This document shows positions 38,901 to 48,300 of a DNA stretch of 64,000 bases, piece after piece. This DNA is from Pelodera strongyloides. Lineage: Eukaryota > Nematoda > Chromadorea > Rhabditida > Rhabditidae. Where the stretch lies: positions 1-64,000 of the forward strand of contig JAANDG010000435.1 in assembly GCA_036852015.1 (NCBI GenBank), written 5' to 3'. Each line of letters opens with the position of its first letter. The first letter of the stretch is position 1. Made by a program: the position numbers and the translations under genes. The notes under the pieces were generated by a model that worked only from the letters and a program-made list of their open reading frames with translations, was not told where the DNA came from and searched no databases.

Positions 38901-41900
38901 TTTAGTGGTGCCGAGTCGAGTCGATGGGAAGTATCTAGCCCTGGAGGGAGTGAGCGGTACAGCCAGGGAGAAGGATGCGCTCAGGTCCTTTGATGGGAAG
39001 TTGGCAGAACTGGACTGTGTCGCTTGGTCTCGAGTCTCGCTCGACATTTTCTGTTCCCCAGGTTCGATGCCTTTTTTTGTGATTAGTGTGGGAAGCATAC
39101 TCTAGAAATGTTTGCGGCAAAACCAGCGTTGGACTACCACTTTGGGTAGTGGAAGTGAGAACAGAGTGATGTTACAGATTTGAGTCTGAAATTAGATGTC
39201 TACAGTACACATAGACGTTGACTTTGTTGTTTGGAATGCTTTTGAGACAGCGTATAATTTCGATGCGTAGCATATGGCTATACACGTTGCTTTTTCAGGC
39301 AAATACATGCAATGCTAAATTGGTTGCCAGATATGGTCAATAGCTCGGAGAGGGTCTGTAGGCTGTAGGAAACATTTCACCAAATTAAATCGGAAATCCG
39401 ATGGTTCAGCGGGTGGGCGGTGTGGCATTGGCGCATAGTTTATGCCCAGTGTTGAGGCGTACGAGGAGGGGACAGAAAATTGGCGTTACTACGTTATGTG
39501 CTTCGTTATCGAGTATTTCTCAGTTGTGCGAACTTCGTGAGCATTGTGCATAATTTTGTATTTGGTTAGGAGTATCACGGTGGCATGGTTAACATTTTAT
39601 TCGAAGGCACCGGTTCCGTACTGAAGTTTGTTTTTCAGAATATTGGGCGTTGGTTCCTGTGGTTCCTATGCATGCGCTCCTGACATACAACGCAAGAAGA
39701 CCGAAGACCTGGGAGACGTTCCGGCTAACGGCGGGCTAACGGTGTCGGAAGAAAAAGTGTGCGCAGACTAAAGCACTGGAAAGGTGGAATGAGTAGGCGT
39801 TCTTACGTGGATACTGTAGAGCTGCCAGGCCTTTCTATTTCGACTACAATTGTTTATTCGGTCTCCTTATTATTTTCCCGTGCCGCTCTTTTGGAGCGAT
39901 AGTCCAGTTCTACTTCTTGTTCTACTTCCTGCTTCCGTTGTTATTGCTTCATGAATTTGTGCTCTTTCTTTGGTATATTTCGTGGTTGTCTGTGTATATA
40001 TATTTATAGCTGCTCTGTTATTGTGTTATTGGTTCATCCGTTTACTTTATGCAAACTAGTGTTACCATCCGACGTCGTTGGTCAACCAGGCGGTCACGGC
40101 ACTTACTTTCAGTTAAATCCGTTGCGTGAATTTGTGCACATGTGGGAATAAAGCCGTTCAGTTAGTCTTTGTCTTTTTTGCAAAACTCTAGTTTTCATGA
40201 AGTGAGGTACGAGCGAAATGAAAACAACATTTTAACATGACAAATAAACGTAATACTTACACTAGATGCTACGTGAGAACTATGAACAAGACACATAACT
40301 AATTATCTTCTTGCGCATGCGCAATGCAATATATGTATATGGCAAATCCCATTAATGTAAAACATGAATATTCCCTATAAAAACCACCACTCACCCTGAA
40401 TGCCTTCTCGTAGTCCTTCTGTTTATGATAGCATCTTGCAATGTGATAGGCTCCCTCCGCTCGAATCGGCTCTACGTCGCCCGTGTGCATTGCATTCACG
40501 GCGAACTGGATCACTCTCGACATGTCTTGCTGAACGAAATCAAGGAATGAAGGAATAACAACATTTTTTTTACACTTCATTATGACAATGGAAACTAGAT
40601 CAAAGATACATCATAAATAGGAAAGAAAGTATGCACATTTCGACCGAGTTATATGCGCCCCTGGGCCCCTGTTACAAGTTACCCTACAACTCTAACCCTC
40701 TACCCGTCAGTAGCACAGCAGTACGTAGTACCCCAGCAACACAGCACAGTCACACATTCAACACTATATCACCTATCACCACACACACACACAAAATTCC
40801 ACAAAATACCTGTTTGAAGAAAAAGTGATTTGCCAAATGATTGAGTGCAATAGGGTTGTGCGGTTCCATTCCAAATGCCTTTGTAAGGGCAGTGATTGCA
40901 CGGTGGACACCTGAATAGACAATCAATAAGAATCGTATGCGGAACTATCCAAGAATAGACAGTGTGCGCCAACCGAGCGCCGTAAGCGTTCGAGATTGCC
41001 TAGAATGTCAGGCACGCCGCAATGAGACAGAATATTCATGTTATCCTACAAAACGTACCAACTTGACATTACTTACTACTCTATTACATACTCCGCTTTG
41101 CATGGGAATAACGGTAGAAGGAAGTTTTACACAAAATATTTAGCTGACATAGCCTAATAAATACTTTAAATATAAAAGATAAGATATCACATTTACGAAT
41201 AAAAACGTGAGAAAACCTTACCTTCCGCCGTTTGAGTGTTATGGTCCATGATTGCGAGGGCAACTGTGGCATTCATATTTGTGGGGTCGAGTTCCAAACA
41301 TCTCTCGAAAGCCAACCTAAATTCATTTGCATATAAATACCAGAAAAAGAGTAAAATGCATACTACCACAGCAATAATGTACATTGTAATTGCAAATAAG
41401 TATGTGCCTTCTTAATGTACAGTAATAACAATTTGAAGAAAAAAAGGGTATGTGATAATTCTACTCATTTACGAAAACGATGTAATAAATAAGGTATGCG
41501 CAGGACTGCTGTAACTTACTTAGTTTACTTTTTCCGCACTTACGTAGCGTATGAGTGTATGGTACGCCTGTACGCCTTCCGTAAACCATAAAAAATAATA
41601 ACTTAAACTAATAACGAATACAAGAGATGTACGACCAAGGGATCAAGGAAAAAATAACACGAACCTCGCTCGTTCCAACTTTCCCATTCGTACAAGGCAG
41701 TGACCAATGCCCAGTCTAACATCCGCTGGACAGTCGGGTTTCATCTTCAACGCCTGAAAAAAATAAACCAATAAAAATGATATCTGAATAAAACAAAATG
41801 ACCCGAAATCCGAAAAACGGGCCCTCGATTCTAATCCTACATAATTAAAAAATTAAGTATGATGAGTGACGGTGACGAATAACATATATCTTGTATGAGC

Positions 41901-44657
41901 CTTCTTTCTAAGAGTCAGAAATAAGCATGTCCGAACAGCCGTGTCTAAGTTAAAGTCCAACGAACTAAAAGAGGATTTTTATTTTTTTGAGACTGCGAGA
42001 GAGAGAACACAATCACTATGTCTTGTAAGACGAAAAGTTTCTTTCGTTTTTTTTGTTTATTCACAATAAGGAGGTGCAAAACAATCCAAAAGTGGGAAAG
42101 AGAACTAGAGAACACGAGAAATGTGCTTGATATTTAACCATTTAACCAACAAAGACCAACCTTTTTAAAGTGGAACAGGGCATTCTTGTACTCTTTCTTC
42201 TGGAAATACACAACAGCTCGTCCAAGAATCGCTGGGATATTGTCCTTATCCTAAAACATCATTCACATGCTATAAAACAGTTTACGCTACAAAACTATAC
42301 ATTACATCAATGTTATTCAATAAAAAAAAACAGCGATCCGAAAATTAAACAAATCACGGGATTTTGGCGTTGGCCAGCCCCTAAAGCTAAAGTTATACGC
42401 AATGTTGCTGTAGTTTGTAAAAGTAAATCTACAACGATATAATGATTAAAAACCGACAGCATTCATAACAAACTGGAACTGTTGATCGGCTTGGTCTATT
42501 TTGCTCGGCCCTTCCAAAAGACAGAAATAGGCACGCCCCAACAAGTGAGTTTGCTCATACCTAGATTCAACGGATTAAGATCAACAAACACACTACATAA
42601 AATGGAAAAACAAGTAGAAAATAGAACTTCTCGAACCGACGAGTTTACTACTTTTGTACAATTTGCATTTACAAGTTGTACAGAGGATAAATACGCGAAG
42701 ATCCAGTATAAGCCCAGCCCCAGATTCACCGGAGAGGTTCGCGCTATGGTAAATAAAAATGAAACGTACATTCGAATTTTATCCGCAGTTGTATACAAAA
42801 GTGTAGCCTTTTGGTAAAATTCTTTCCGCTTTTCTTTGTCCATACGTTCCTTATGTCCCTGAAACAATAGATTCATATACTACAGAGAAAGTACAACACT
42901 GAGTGTGAGACAAGAAGTCAAACCTAAAACACAACTAATAATACTTTACTTCATAAACACAAGATCAGACCCAACCAAGAGAATGAAAACTACTTTGCTA
43001 AAACAAACAAACCTCTTGAACATAAAATGCTGCTAAGGTATCCAAAGCTCGCATTTGATCTCGTTCCACTTCGCCATAATCAAGACTCGCTTCTCCTGCA
43101 AAATGTTTCCCTTGGTTTGAATAGAAGGTGGACAATTCCGTCATTGGACGATTTCACACACAATCAACCATAAATCATACACTAAAAAGTATGGAAAATA
43201 AAGCGTGTTGATGTAATGTACATCTAATCCACATATCCACAGAGTACGCAAAGAAAAAGCAAATTGAAAATAAGTCGAAAAACACCAACCTCCGGAAGAT
43301 TCCAAAATCTTGATAAATTCGGCGTGCATTCCATGTCGATGGTATTGAACCTAAAAGTGAACCTAGTGAATGAATTTTAATAGTATAGGGCGTGTGAAAA
43401 TAAAGATACAGTTACGAATTTTGCAACGGAAAAACTAACTTATAAAAAAAGTAGAGTATACTCACAGCAACATCTATCCAATAGTGAAGAGCTGCCCTTT
43501 CTTGTCGCAAAATTGCCAAAAGCTCCTCGCCGGCAGGCAGGTTTTCACAGTCGATCTCGATTACCTCCTAAATTATGGAAAATGGTAATATATGATTAAA
43601 ACAAACTGAGAAATAGGCACCCGGCCCAACAACTAAAAAGATGAAAATACACATGACGTTACTTACGTTTTCTATCTTAATCTTAAACATACCGAAATGA
43701 TAAATTCTTTTTATTGCAGAAAATCAGTGGATGCAAGAAATAATGGACTTTTGCGACTTCAAATAAGAGACAATAAACAACAACAATAGATCATATTCAA
43801 CCGAGTTAATCATACGGCTTTAAGTATAAATTGTTTCAGGAACATGACAGGGGAGAACAACAAATGTAATTTCTAAGCCCATTCCTCGCCCTCAGACACC
43901 AGAGCATACAATCTATCCAAGAGCGATTTCTCAACAAACGGTTCATACTTATAAGAGATCAAAACAGCTGTAAATACATCTTTATGTTCCAATATGCCGA
44001 CATCCTTTAATCCAGCACGCTTAGCAGTTAGCTCTTTAGCGTACATTTCTCCGATAGCATTCACGAGTTGCTCCAATTCGAGAAGAATGGTCAAACTCAT
44101 AGGAGAATCTGAGCCACAGAGTTCCTTCATTGCAGGCAGCCTTCCATTTGCAGCAACGAACTTTGTCTGCTGTCTTTGCAAGTCATCTAGAATTTCTTCC
44201 AGGCTTCCGACCTCACCGACCACTGTTTCTAGCAATCGACGTTTTTCGTCAGGTCCGAGCACGGCCTTGGCCAATTCTGATCCGTCGTCCACGGTTGTCG
44301 ATGATGTTTCTACCAATCGTATCTCTTGACCCTCAGTGTAATCTGGCTCCCTCGCATACAACAGTCGAAGGCGATGATTAATCAGGCTTTCCATTAAGCC
44401 CTCCGCACGTGTGGCTAACTTTTGCCAGGTTTGCGTGACATTCCACAGTTCAACACAGAAGCGTCGAGTGCTCTTCAGTCGTAGAGCCTACAAGAAGAGA
44501 GGCGAAGTGACACGGCACGGCGAAGCTATCGGTGAATTCACGAAAAATCAACAACTCGTCTGGCAATGCGAAAGAAAATATGAGCAAACAAACAATATAA
44601 AGACAAAAAACTTACATCTTCCGTAGAATCTTTGATAGGGATAGTGATGATGGACAT
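26990..44657 (-). CDS. ctr9: CTR9 homolog, Paf1 complex TPR scaffold
   Basis: Ctr9 is the tetratricopeptide scaffold of the Paf1 complex, which travels with RNA polymerase II and promotes elongation and histone modification. Thirty-two minus-strand exons join in phase: E2 43466-43569, then exons starting at 43350, 43095, 42858, 42560, 42250, 41753, 41316, 40910, 40529, 35804, 35595, 35209, 34869, 34596, 34197, 33751, 33304, 32976, 32635, 32229, 31389, 31002, 30649, 30078, 29690, 29490, 29041, 28539, 28064, 27414 and 27052 (TGA at 26990). With a candidate first exon at 44616-44657 the product is about 1,096 residues (human 1,173). TPR repeats fill roughly residues 40-790; then QARQCSDLL, an Arg/Glu coiled coil, a Gly6 run with EFVND, and a Lys/Ser/Asp-rich tail, all in family order. 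The E1-E2 junction is unresolved (see findings). Intron 11 carries a 4.3-kb element pair. Confidence 0.97.
27426..27597. mobile_element. Near-perfect palindromic MITE in a CTR9 intron
   Basis: The two arms, each about 80 bases, start TTTAAAGCGAAATGCTAGCC and are near-perfect reverse complements separated by about 11 bases. It lies in the intron between the 28064 and 27414 exons. Its ends match the TTAAAGCG family seen at 12807, 33327 and 48983. No open frame. Confidence 0.9.
28690..28785 (+). repeat. tRNA-like fragment
   Basis: A GGTCGCGTTCGAACCCCGC block matches a pol III B box with T arm, preceded by GCGCCCGACTGA as in an anticodon stem region. The 5' half is too degenerate for a cloverleaf. 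Probably a tRNA-derived repeat in a CTR9 intron, not a functional tRNA. Confidence 0.3.
30292..30575 (+). mobile_element. tRNA-related SINE with an internal hairpin
   Basis: GGGGCGTGGCGCAGTGACC resembles an acceptor strand and A box, and GGTTCGATCCC is a canonical B box, with a matching AACCCC closing the acceptor at 30376. The region expected to hold the anticodon arm is replaced by a long stem (GACCGGCGGCGC at 30307 pairing with GCGCCGCCGGTC ending 30349). A non-tRNA tail follows to about 30575. It sits in a CTR9 intron, antisense to the gene. Confidence 0.6.
30679..30809. repeat. ~65-bp tandem duplication in a CTR9 intron
   Basis: Two near-identical copies end in CACATGACATAGACTAAAT. A few substitutions separate them. 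Intronic, no function evident. Confidence 0.9.
31404..31960 (+). mobile_element. tRNA-derived SINE, copy 1
   Basis: Starts with CCAGCCGTTCGAAGAGCCC and two hairpins (AGAGCCCTACGGGCTCT; AATCGGCC...GGCCGATT). It holds a tRNA-like core at 31734-31816: GCTAGCATAGCTCAACAGG (A box region), an anticodon-like loop CTGCGAA and GGGTTCGAATTTC (B box). The end is A-rich and finishes CTCTTCTCCTTTATATAAT. A second copy with the same order of parts lies at 51789-52230. Located in a CTR9 intron. Confidence 0.75.
33327..33522. mobile_element. TTAAAGCGG-ended MITE in a CTR9 intron
   Basis: Begins TTAAAGCGGTATGGCACGTGG and ends CCACGTGCCATAACGCTTTA, inverted with one inserted base. The interior shares CGACTGCATTCCCA and GCATATCAGAAGCAT-like blocks with partial copies near 31975, 28185 and 54175, so it belongs to a multi-copy family. 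Confidence 0.8.
35920..38605 (+). mobile_element. Helentron-like element, unit 1
   Basis: Opens with a 270-base block (35920-36189) and closes with a 62-base block (38544-38605); both recur identically in the next unit. The start TGTCTAGTTTTGCAAAAAGG is echoed in inverse complement by TTTTTTGCAAAACTCTAG, 33 bases from the 3' end. The terminal 33 bases can form a TTTTCAT/ATGAAAA stem. Asymmetric subterminal inverted repeats, an internal minisatellite and head-to-tail arrangement are features of non-autonomous Helentrons, but no RepHel gene is present and the assignment is inferred. The opening block holds a TATA-like TTTATAAG at 36071. Sits in CTR9 intron 11, antisense to the gene. Confidence 0.65.
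36340..37260 (+). repeat. Degenerate minisatellite inside unit 1
   Basis: Five diverged units contain AAGGCTACATTCGCG or variants near 36354, 36549, 36709, 36893 and 37157, together with GATGTCCTGTTTT, TACATTTGC and TTTTGTTTTGGG blocks in the same order. Spacing is 160-264 bases. Short frames across it are repeat artefacts. Confidence 0.7.
38606..40224 (+). mobile_element. Helentron-like element, unit 2
   Basis: Starts directly at the last base of unit 1 and shares its 270-base 5' block (38606-38875) and 62-base 3' block (40163-40224) without visible difference. The 1.29-kb interior shows no similarity that I can see to unit 1. An AATAAAG lies 11 bases before the 3' block. No long open frame. 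See the finding on identical ends with unrelated interiors. Confidence 0.65.
43710..43715 (-). terminator. Candidate polyadenylation signal of the CINP-like gene
   Basis: AATAAA on the minus strand about 158 bases beyond the CINP-like stop and still inside CTR9 intron 1. Its position supports an independent 3' end for the nested transcript. Confidence 0.45.
43873..44487 (-). CDS. CINP-like protein, nested in CTR9 intron 1
   Basis: CINP binds CDK2/CDC7 and ATRIP in replication and checkpoint control, and in humans also belongs to the SPATA5-containing 55LCC complex. This exon reads 204 open codons to TAG on the minus strand after a TCTTGTAG acceptor. Two blocks resemble CINP: an N-terminal Trp/Leu helix (motif [13 protein letters not shown], cf. 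the ADWHNLILKWETL region) and a C-terminal block (motif [13 protein letters not shown], then [13 protein letters not shown], cf. RKELLLKRTVAKEL and HQPYVE). Coiled-coil Glu/Leu-rich middle. A stop codon lies directly upstream in frame, so the start Met must come from another exon: either the in-phase exon 44616-44657, giving 218 residues (human 212), or an unseen one. An AATAAA lies 158 bases after the stop. Confidence 0.78.
   Translation of the reverse strand, partial: ALRLKSTRRFCVELWNVTQTWQKLATRAEGLMESLINHRLRLLYAREPDYTEGQEIRLVETSSTTVDDGSELAKAVLGPDEKRRLLETVVGEVGSLEEILDDLQRQQTKFVAANGRLPAMKELCGSDSPMSLTILLELEQLVNAIGEMYAKELTAKRAGLKDVGILEHKDVFTAVLISYKYEPFVEKSLLDRLYALVSEGEEWA
44616..44657 (-). CDS. 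Candidate first exon, CTR9 and/or CINP-like
   Basis: Minus-strand ATG followed by 14 codons ([13 protein letters not shown] after Met) and a strong GTAAGT donor. The peptide resembles the CTR9 N-terminus (SIEIPLRDTDE in human). The phase-0 donor joins directly in frame to the CINP-like exon at 44487. For CTR9, a phase-0 join needs an internal acceptor at 43555 instead of the better TTTAG site at 43569; alternatively a weaker donor four bases downstream (A/GTTTTT) would join in frame to 43569. The exon may therefore be shared. Confidence 0.6.
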
Positions 44658-45311
44658 CGCAAAAGAACTGGCAAAACCTTCCCGTCTTGAGAATAGTTGG
44701 CAACGTCGGTATCTGCAAGTGAATAATCGGTGTCAAGAAATAGGAGTGACGAGTAATTTCGAATGAGTGAACTCCAAACTGCTACAAATAAGCACCGCTG
44801 AGAGGAGGTAGAAGGAAGAATAACAAACTGAATTTCATATATAATTATGCACAAACAGCGGGCGCCTCCTCCGATGGGAGAATTTATCCTACGCGTGCTG
44901 ATACGCGTGATCGCTCTTTTCTCAGCTCCCATCGGAGTCTTAGGGCATACACCCAGCGTTCGTGTACATGGACAATGATAAATAACAGCAATAACAATTA
45001 AAAATTTCAAAAGGTAGAACAACTCAATCGGTCAAACCAAAAAAAAATTGTTTTTGTGCATTTTTTGGCACATTGCATGCACTTTTGCGGCATATACAGT
45101 ACACCAGAGTACGGTAGAAAGCGCGCGATATAGTAATGAAAATTAACAATCCCGGGTTTTTCGAACAAATTCCCGGGTTTTTCGAACAGTTTCTCTCGAA
45201 CAAATTTTCAGCATTTATACTTTCAGTGTAAAGTTTCAATGTGATTTCTTCTGTATGTTATGCTTGTTTTTGTCTGCTAGGCTAACAACTGTACGTTTTC
45301 TTGATTTCAGC
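44658..45311. promoter_or_regulatory. Divergent intergenic region between CTR9 and kinesin
   Basis: The 654 bases between the two start regions hold a 12-base inverted repeat (CTCCGATGGGAG at 44869, CTCCCATCGGAG at 44926) enclosing two ACGCGT-type sites, and a 17-base direct repeat CCCGGGTTTTTCGAACA at 45151 and 45172. No clear TATA box at either end. Promoter role is inferred from position only. Confidence 0.5.
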
Positions 45312-48300
45312 ATGAACAGCCGACGCCAGTCCACATGTCAAATGAACAACGCAGCAGAGTGCGGTGTTCAGGTAAGCATTTTTATTTGTAAGATAACAAG
45401 GTCTATTGATGTTATTTCCGTTTAAAGTGTGTGTTATGCACTTTATTGTTGTGATATTCCTTTCCTTCATTGTGTCTCATTAGCTTTCTTCCGAATGAGG
45501 TTTTTCTGTCGCATTCGGACTCTATTATTATTCTTCTGACAATTCTTGCTTGGCGAAAGGTTTTTACCACAGTGTCCAGTCAGTCCAGACTTTTTCAATT
45601 GCGCTATGGAAGTGTATTGAATGTGCATAATGCATATGTTCTTCAGTTTAGGTTTTCTGTCGCATTCGGCCGATGAACAAGAAAGAAGAAGGGCAAGGAG
45701 AAAAGTTTCTTCCCAAATTTCCCCAAGGAACTGAGGATCAGATCTTTTTAGCGGTGGGTCTTGTTCTTTAGTATTTTTTTTAATGTTTTCTTATTCTTCT
45801 TTTCCATTACCTTCCAACATCCAACAACAAGGAAGGAAGGAAGGAAGTTATCATCGTCTGATCCTTTTCTCTTATGGCTTCAATTATGCTTTTTCCCTTG
45901 GTCGTATTCTGGAATATTGTTAACATTCTGGATTCCAGAAGTACAAACCATTACTTATCGCGTAGCAATTTTTGAAGAAAAAAACAACAATTGAGGCGGA
46001 GTGGCAGTGGCAGTATAATACTGAGTGACGATGCCGTCTGTCTCGGTCATTACTACATCGTGCGCTATATAATTTGCATGTAAATAAAGAAAACAACAAT
46101 TTTGTTTTTGAAGTTATTTCACATGTAACATATGCGAGACAATAACATTCTATCTGTTTTCAGGGTAAGATGTTCCACTTCGACCGTGTATTCAAACCAG
46201 ATACCACACAAGAGCAAGTATACCAGGGAGCAGCCTACCACATTGTTCAAGACGTTCTAAATGGTTTTAATGGAACCATTATGGCATACGGACAGACGTC
46301 TTCCGGGAAGACTCACACGATGGAGGTTAGTTTTTTTCTTGCGCAAGTAAGGTTTTGTTAGTAGAAGATGAGGCGAATCTAAATAAGCAATAGGCACTTA
46401 GACGTCGTCGTGGCATGCACTTCAATGGTTTGTTCGGAGCCGGACCTGGTACCCGAAATGCTGTCTAGTTGTGATACGTTTCTGTCTGATATATTGCTGT
46501 TTGCTGATACCACGTGACACGTCATAACTAATTATATGCGCGGAGTGATTAGGTCATGAACATAGAAACTATGTAGAAATATCGGAGACGGTTCTGTGGC
46601 TAGTGTGCCTGCCCACTTACGCTATGAATGTCGTGACTTCTTTTATTCATTTCCGTATCCTTTTTCAGGGTGACTTTTGGAACACCGAGAAAATGGGTGT
46701 GATCCCACGAATTGTGGACGATATTTTCCAACACATGAATCAAATGGACTCGAATCTGGAATTTCAACTCCGAGTCTCTTACTTTGAGATCTACAATGAG
46801 AACATACGGGACCTGTTGGACAGTGCGTTTCCAACCCTCATTTTCATTTGTTTCCCTCGGCTCTAGCGACGCAGATGATATGCCTAATTGTACAATATTA
46901 AGGCTAAGGCTTAATTAATTTTAACTCAAAGTTTATCTTTGCGCAGTAGACAGTTGATCCTTGAGCCTTGACATCTTTACGCCACCATGTTTATCTTTAC
47001 GTTCTTACATTATGAACTATTTAGTTACGAAAACGAATTTGGCAATTCACGAAGATAAGAACCGAGTGCCGTATGTGAAGAATGCGACAGAAATGGCCGT
47101 GTGCTCACCGAACGAAATTATGAGCGCCATTGAGACCGGAAAGGCGAATCGAACGGTAGCGTCAACAAGTAAGTTGTGCACTGTAAAATATTATGGTTTG
47201 GCTCCGATGTCCTTCTGGCTCCCAGTACCTTTCATCTGACTACCAAAGAACCGCAGACGCAGCATAGTTATTAAGGAATAGGTGACCAGTGACCGGTCAG
47301 ACCAATCAACTATACCAACTGAACCATCGCAAGTTTTCACCGTTTGTACCGCCTCCAGCTGGCAGAACCAGCCGCGTAAATGCGACGATCGTTGTGGACA
47401 ACGATTCTGACCACTACGCTGCCGGCTGGTCTGTTTTTGTAACAAACTATTAATGTACTTAAATGGTTTCCAGACATGAACATGCACTCTTCTCGGTCGC
47501 ATTCGGTCTTCTTGATCAGTGTTCAACAAACGGACATGGAGACCAAGAAACAGCTGACTGGAAAGCTGTACTTGGTCGATTTGGCCGGTTCGGAGAAGGT
47601 TCGTTAGCTTATTAGCATTTTGTTTCAAATGTATACCTTGAATACATTACTTTTTTTACTCATTATTTTGCCCAAAGGAGTTAAAATAGCCTCTAAAGAT
47701 AGCGTTACAAAACATGGCTTTGTTTATTTTGAATGGTTTAGGTTAGCATTTGTTTCAAATGTATGCCCTGAACACATTACTTTTTTGCTCCTTATTTTGC
47801 CCAAAGTAGTTAAAATAGCCTCTACATATAGTATTACAATATGTGGACTGGGATCTTTGTTTGTTTTTGTTTGTTTGTTTACTTTGAATCGTTTCAGTGC
47901 TCGAAAACTGGTGCTAAGGATGTGCTCTTGGAAGAGGCGAAAAACATCAACAAGTCGCTCACGACTCTCGGAAGAGTTATTTCGACACTATCAGAGGGAA
48001 AGGTGGGCAATTGCTTGTTATTCAATGGAAAGGTTAAAGCTGGGACTGTCCTTAGGGACCCCCGAAGGGCCCCTGCAGTAGGATCTAATCTAATATACCG
48101 AAGCAGGGCGCTAATTACGCTAATATATTGTCCTGTAAGCCGTTAAGTATAATTATCGCTTGCTACTTTATAGAGATCCCATGTCCCCTACCGTGATTCC
48201 AAACTTACGCGGGTTCTCCAGCAGTCTCTTGGTGGTAAGTTCTTAAGTTCTGTAGCGTTCAAGCAAATCAACTTGATTTTGTTTGGGGGTTGACTTAATT

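Noticed and set aside
42482..42817. Plus-strand 111-codon frame
   Set aside because: Overlaps minus-strand CTR9 exons 5 and 6, which are supported by homology and splicing.
44130..44381. Plus-strand frames of 83-111 codons
   Set aside because: Antisense shadows of the CINP-like exon.
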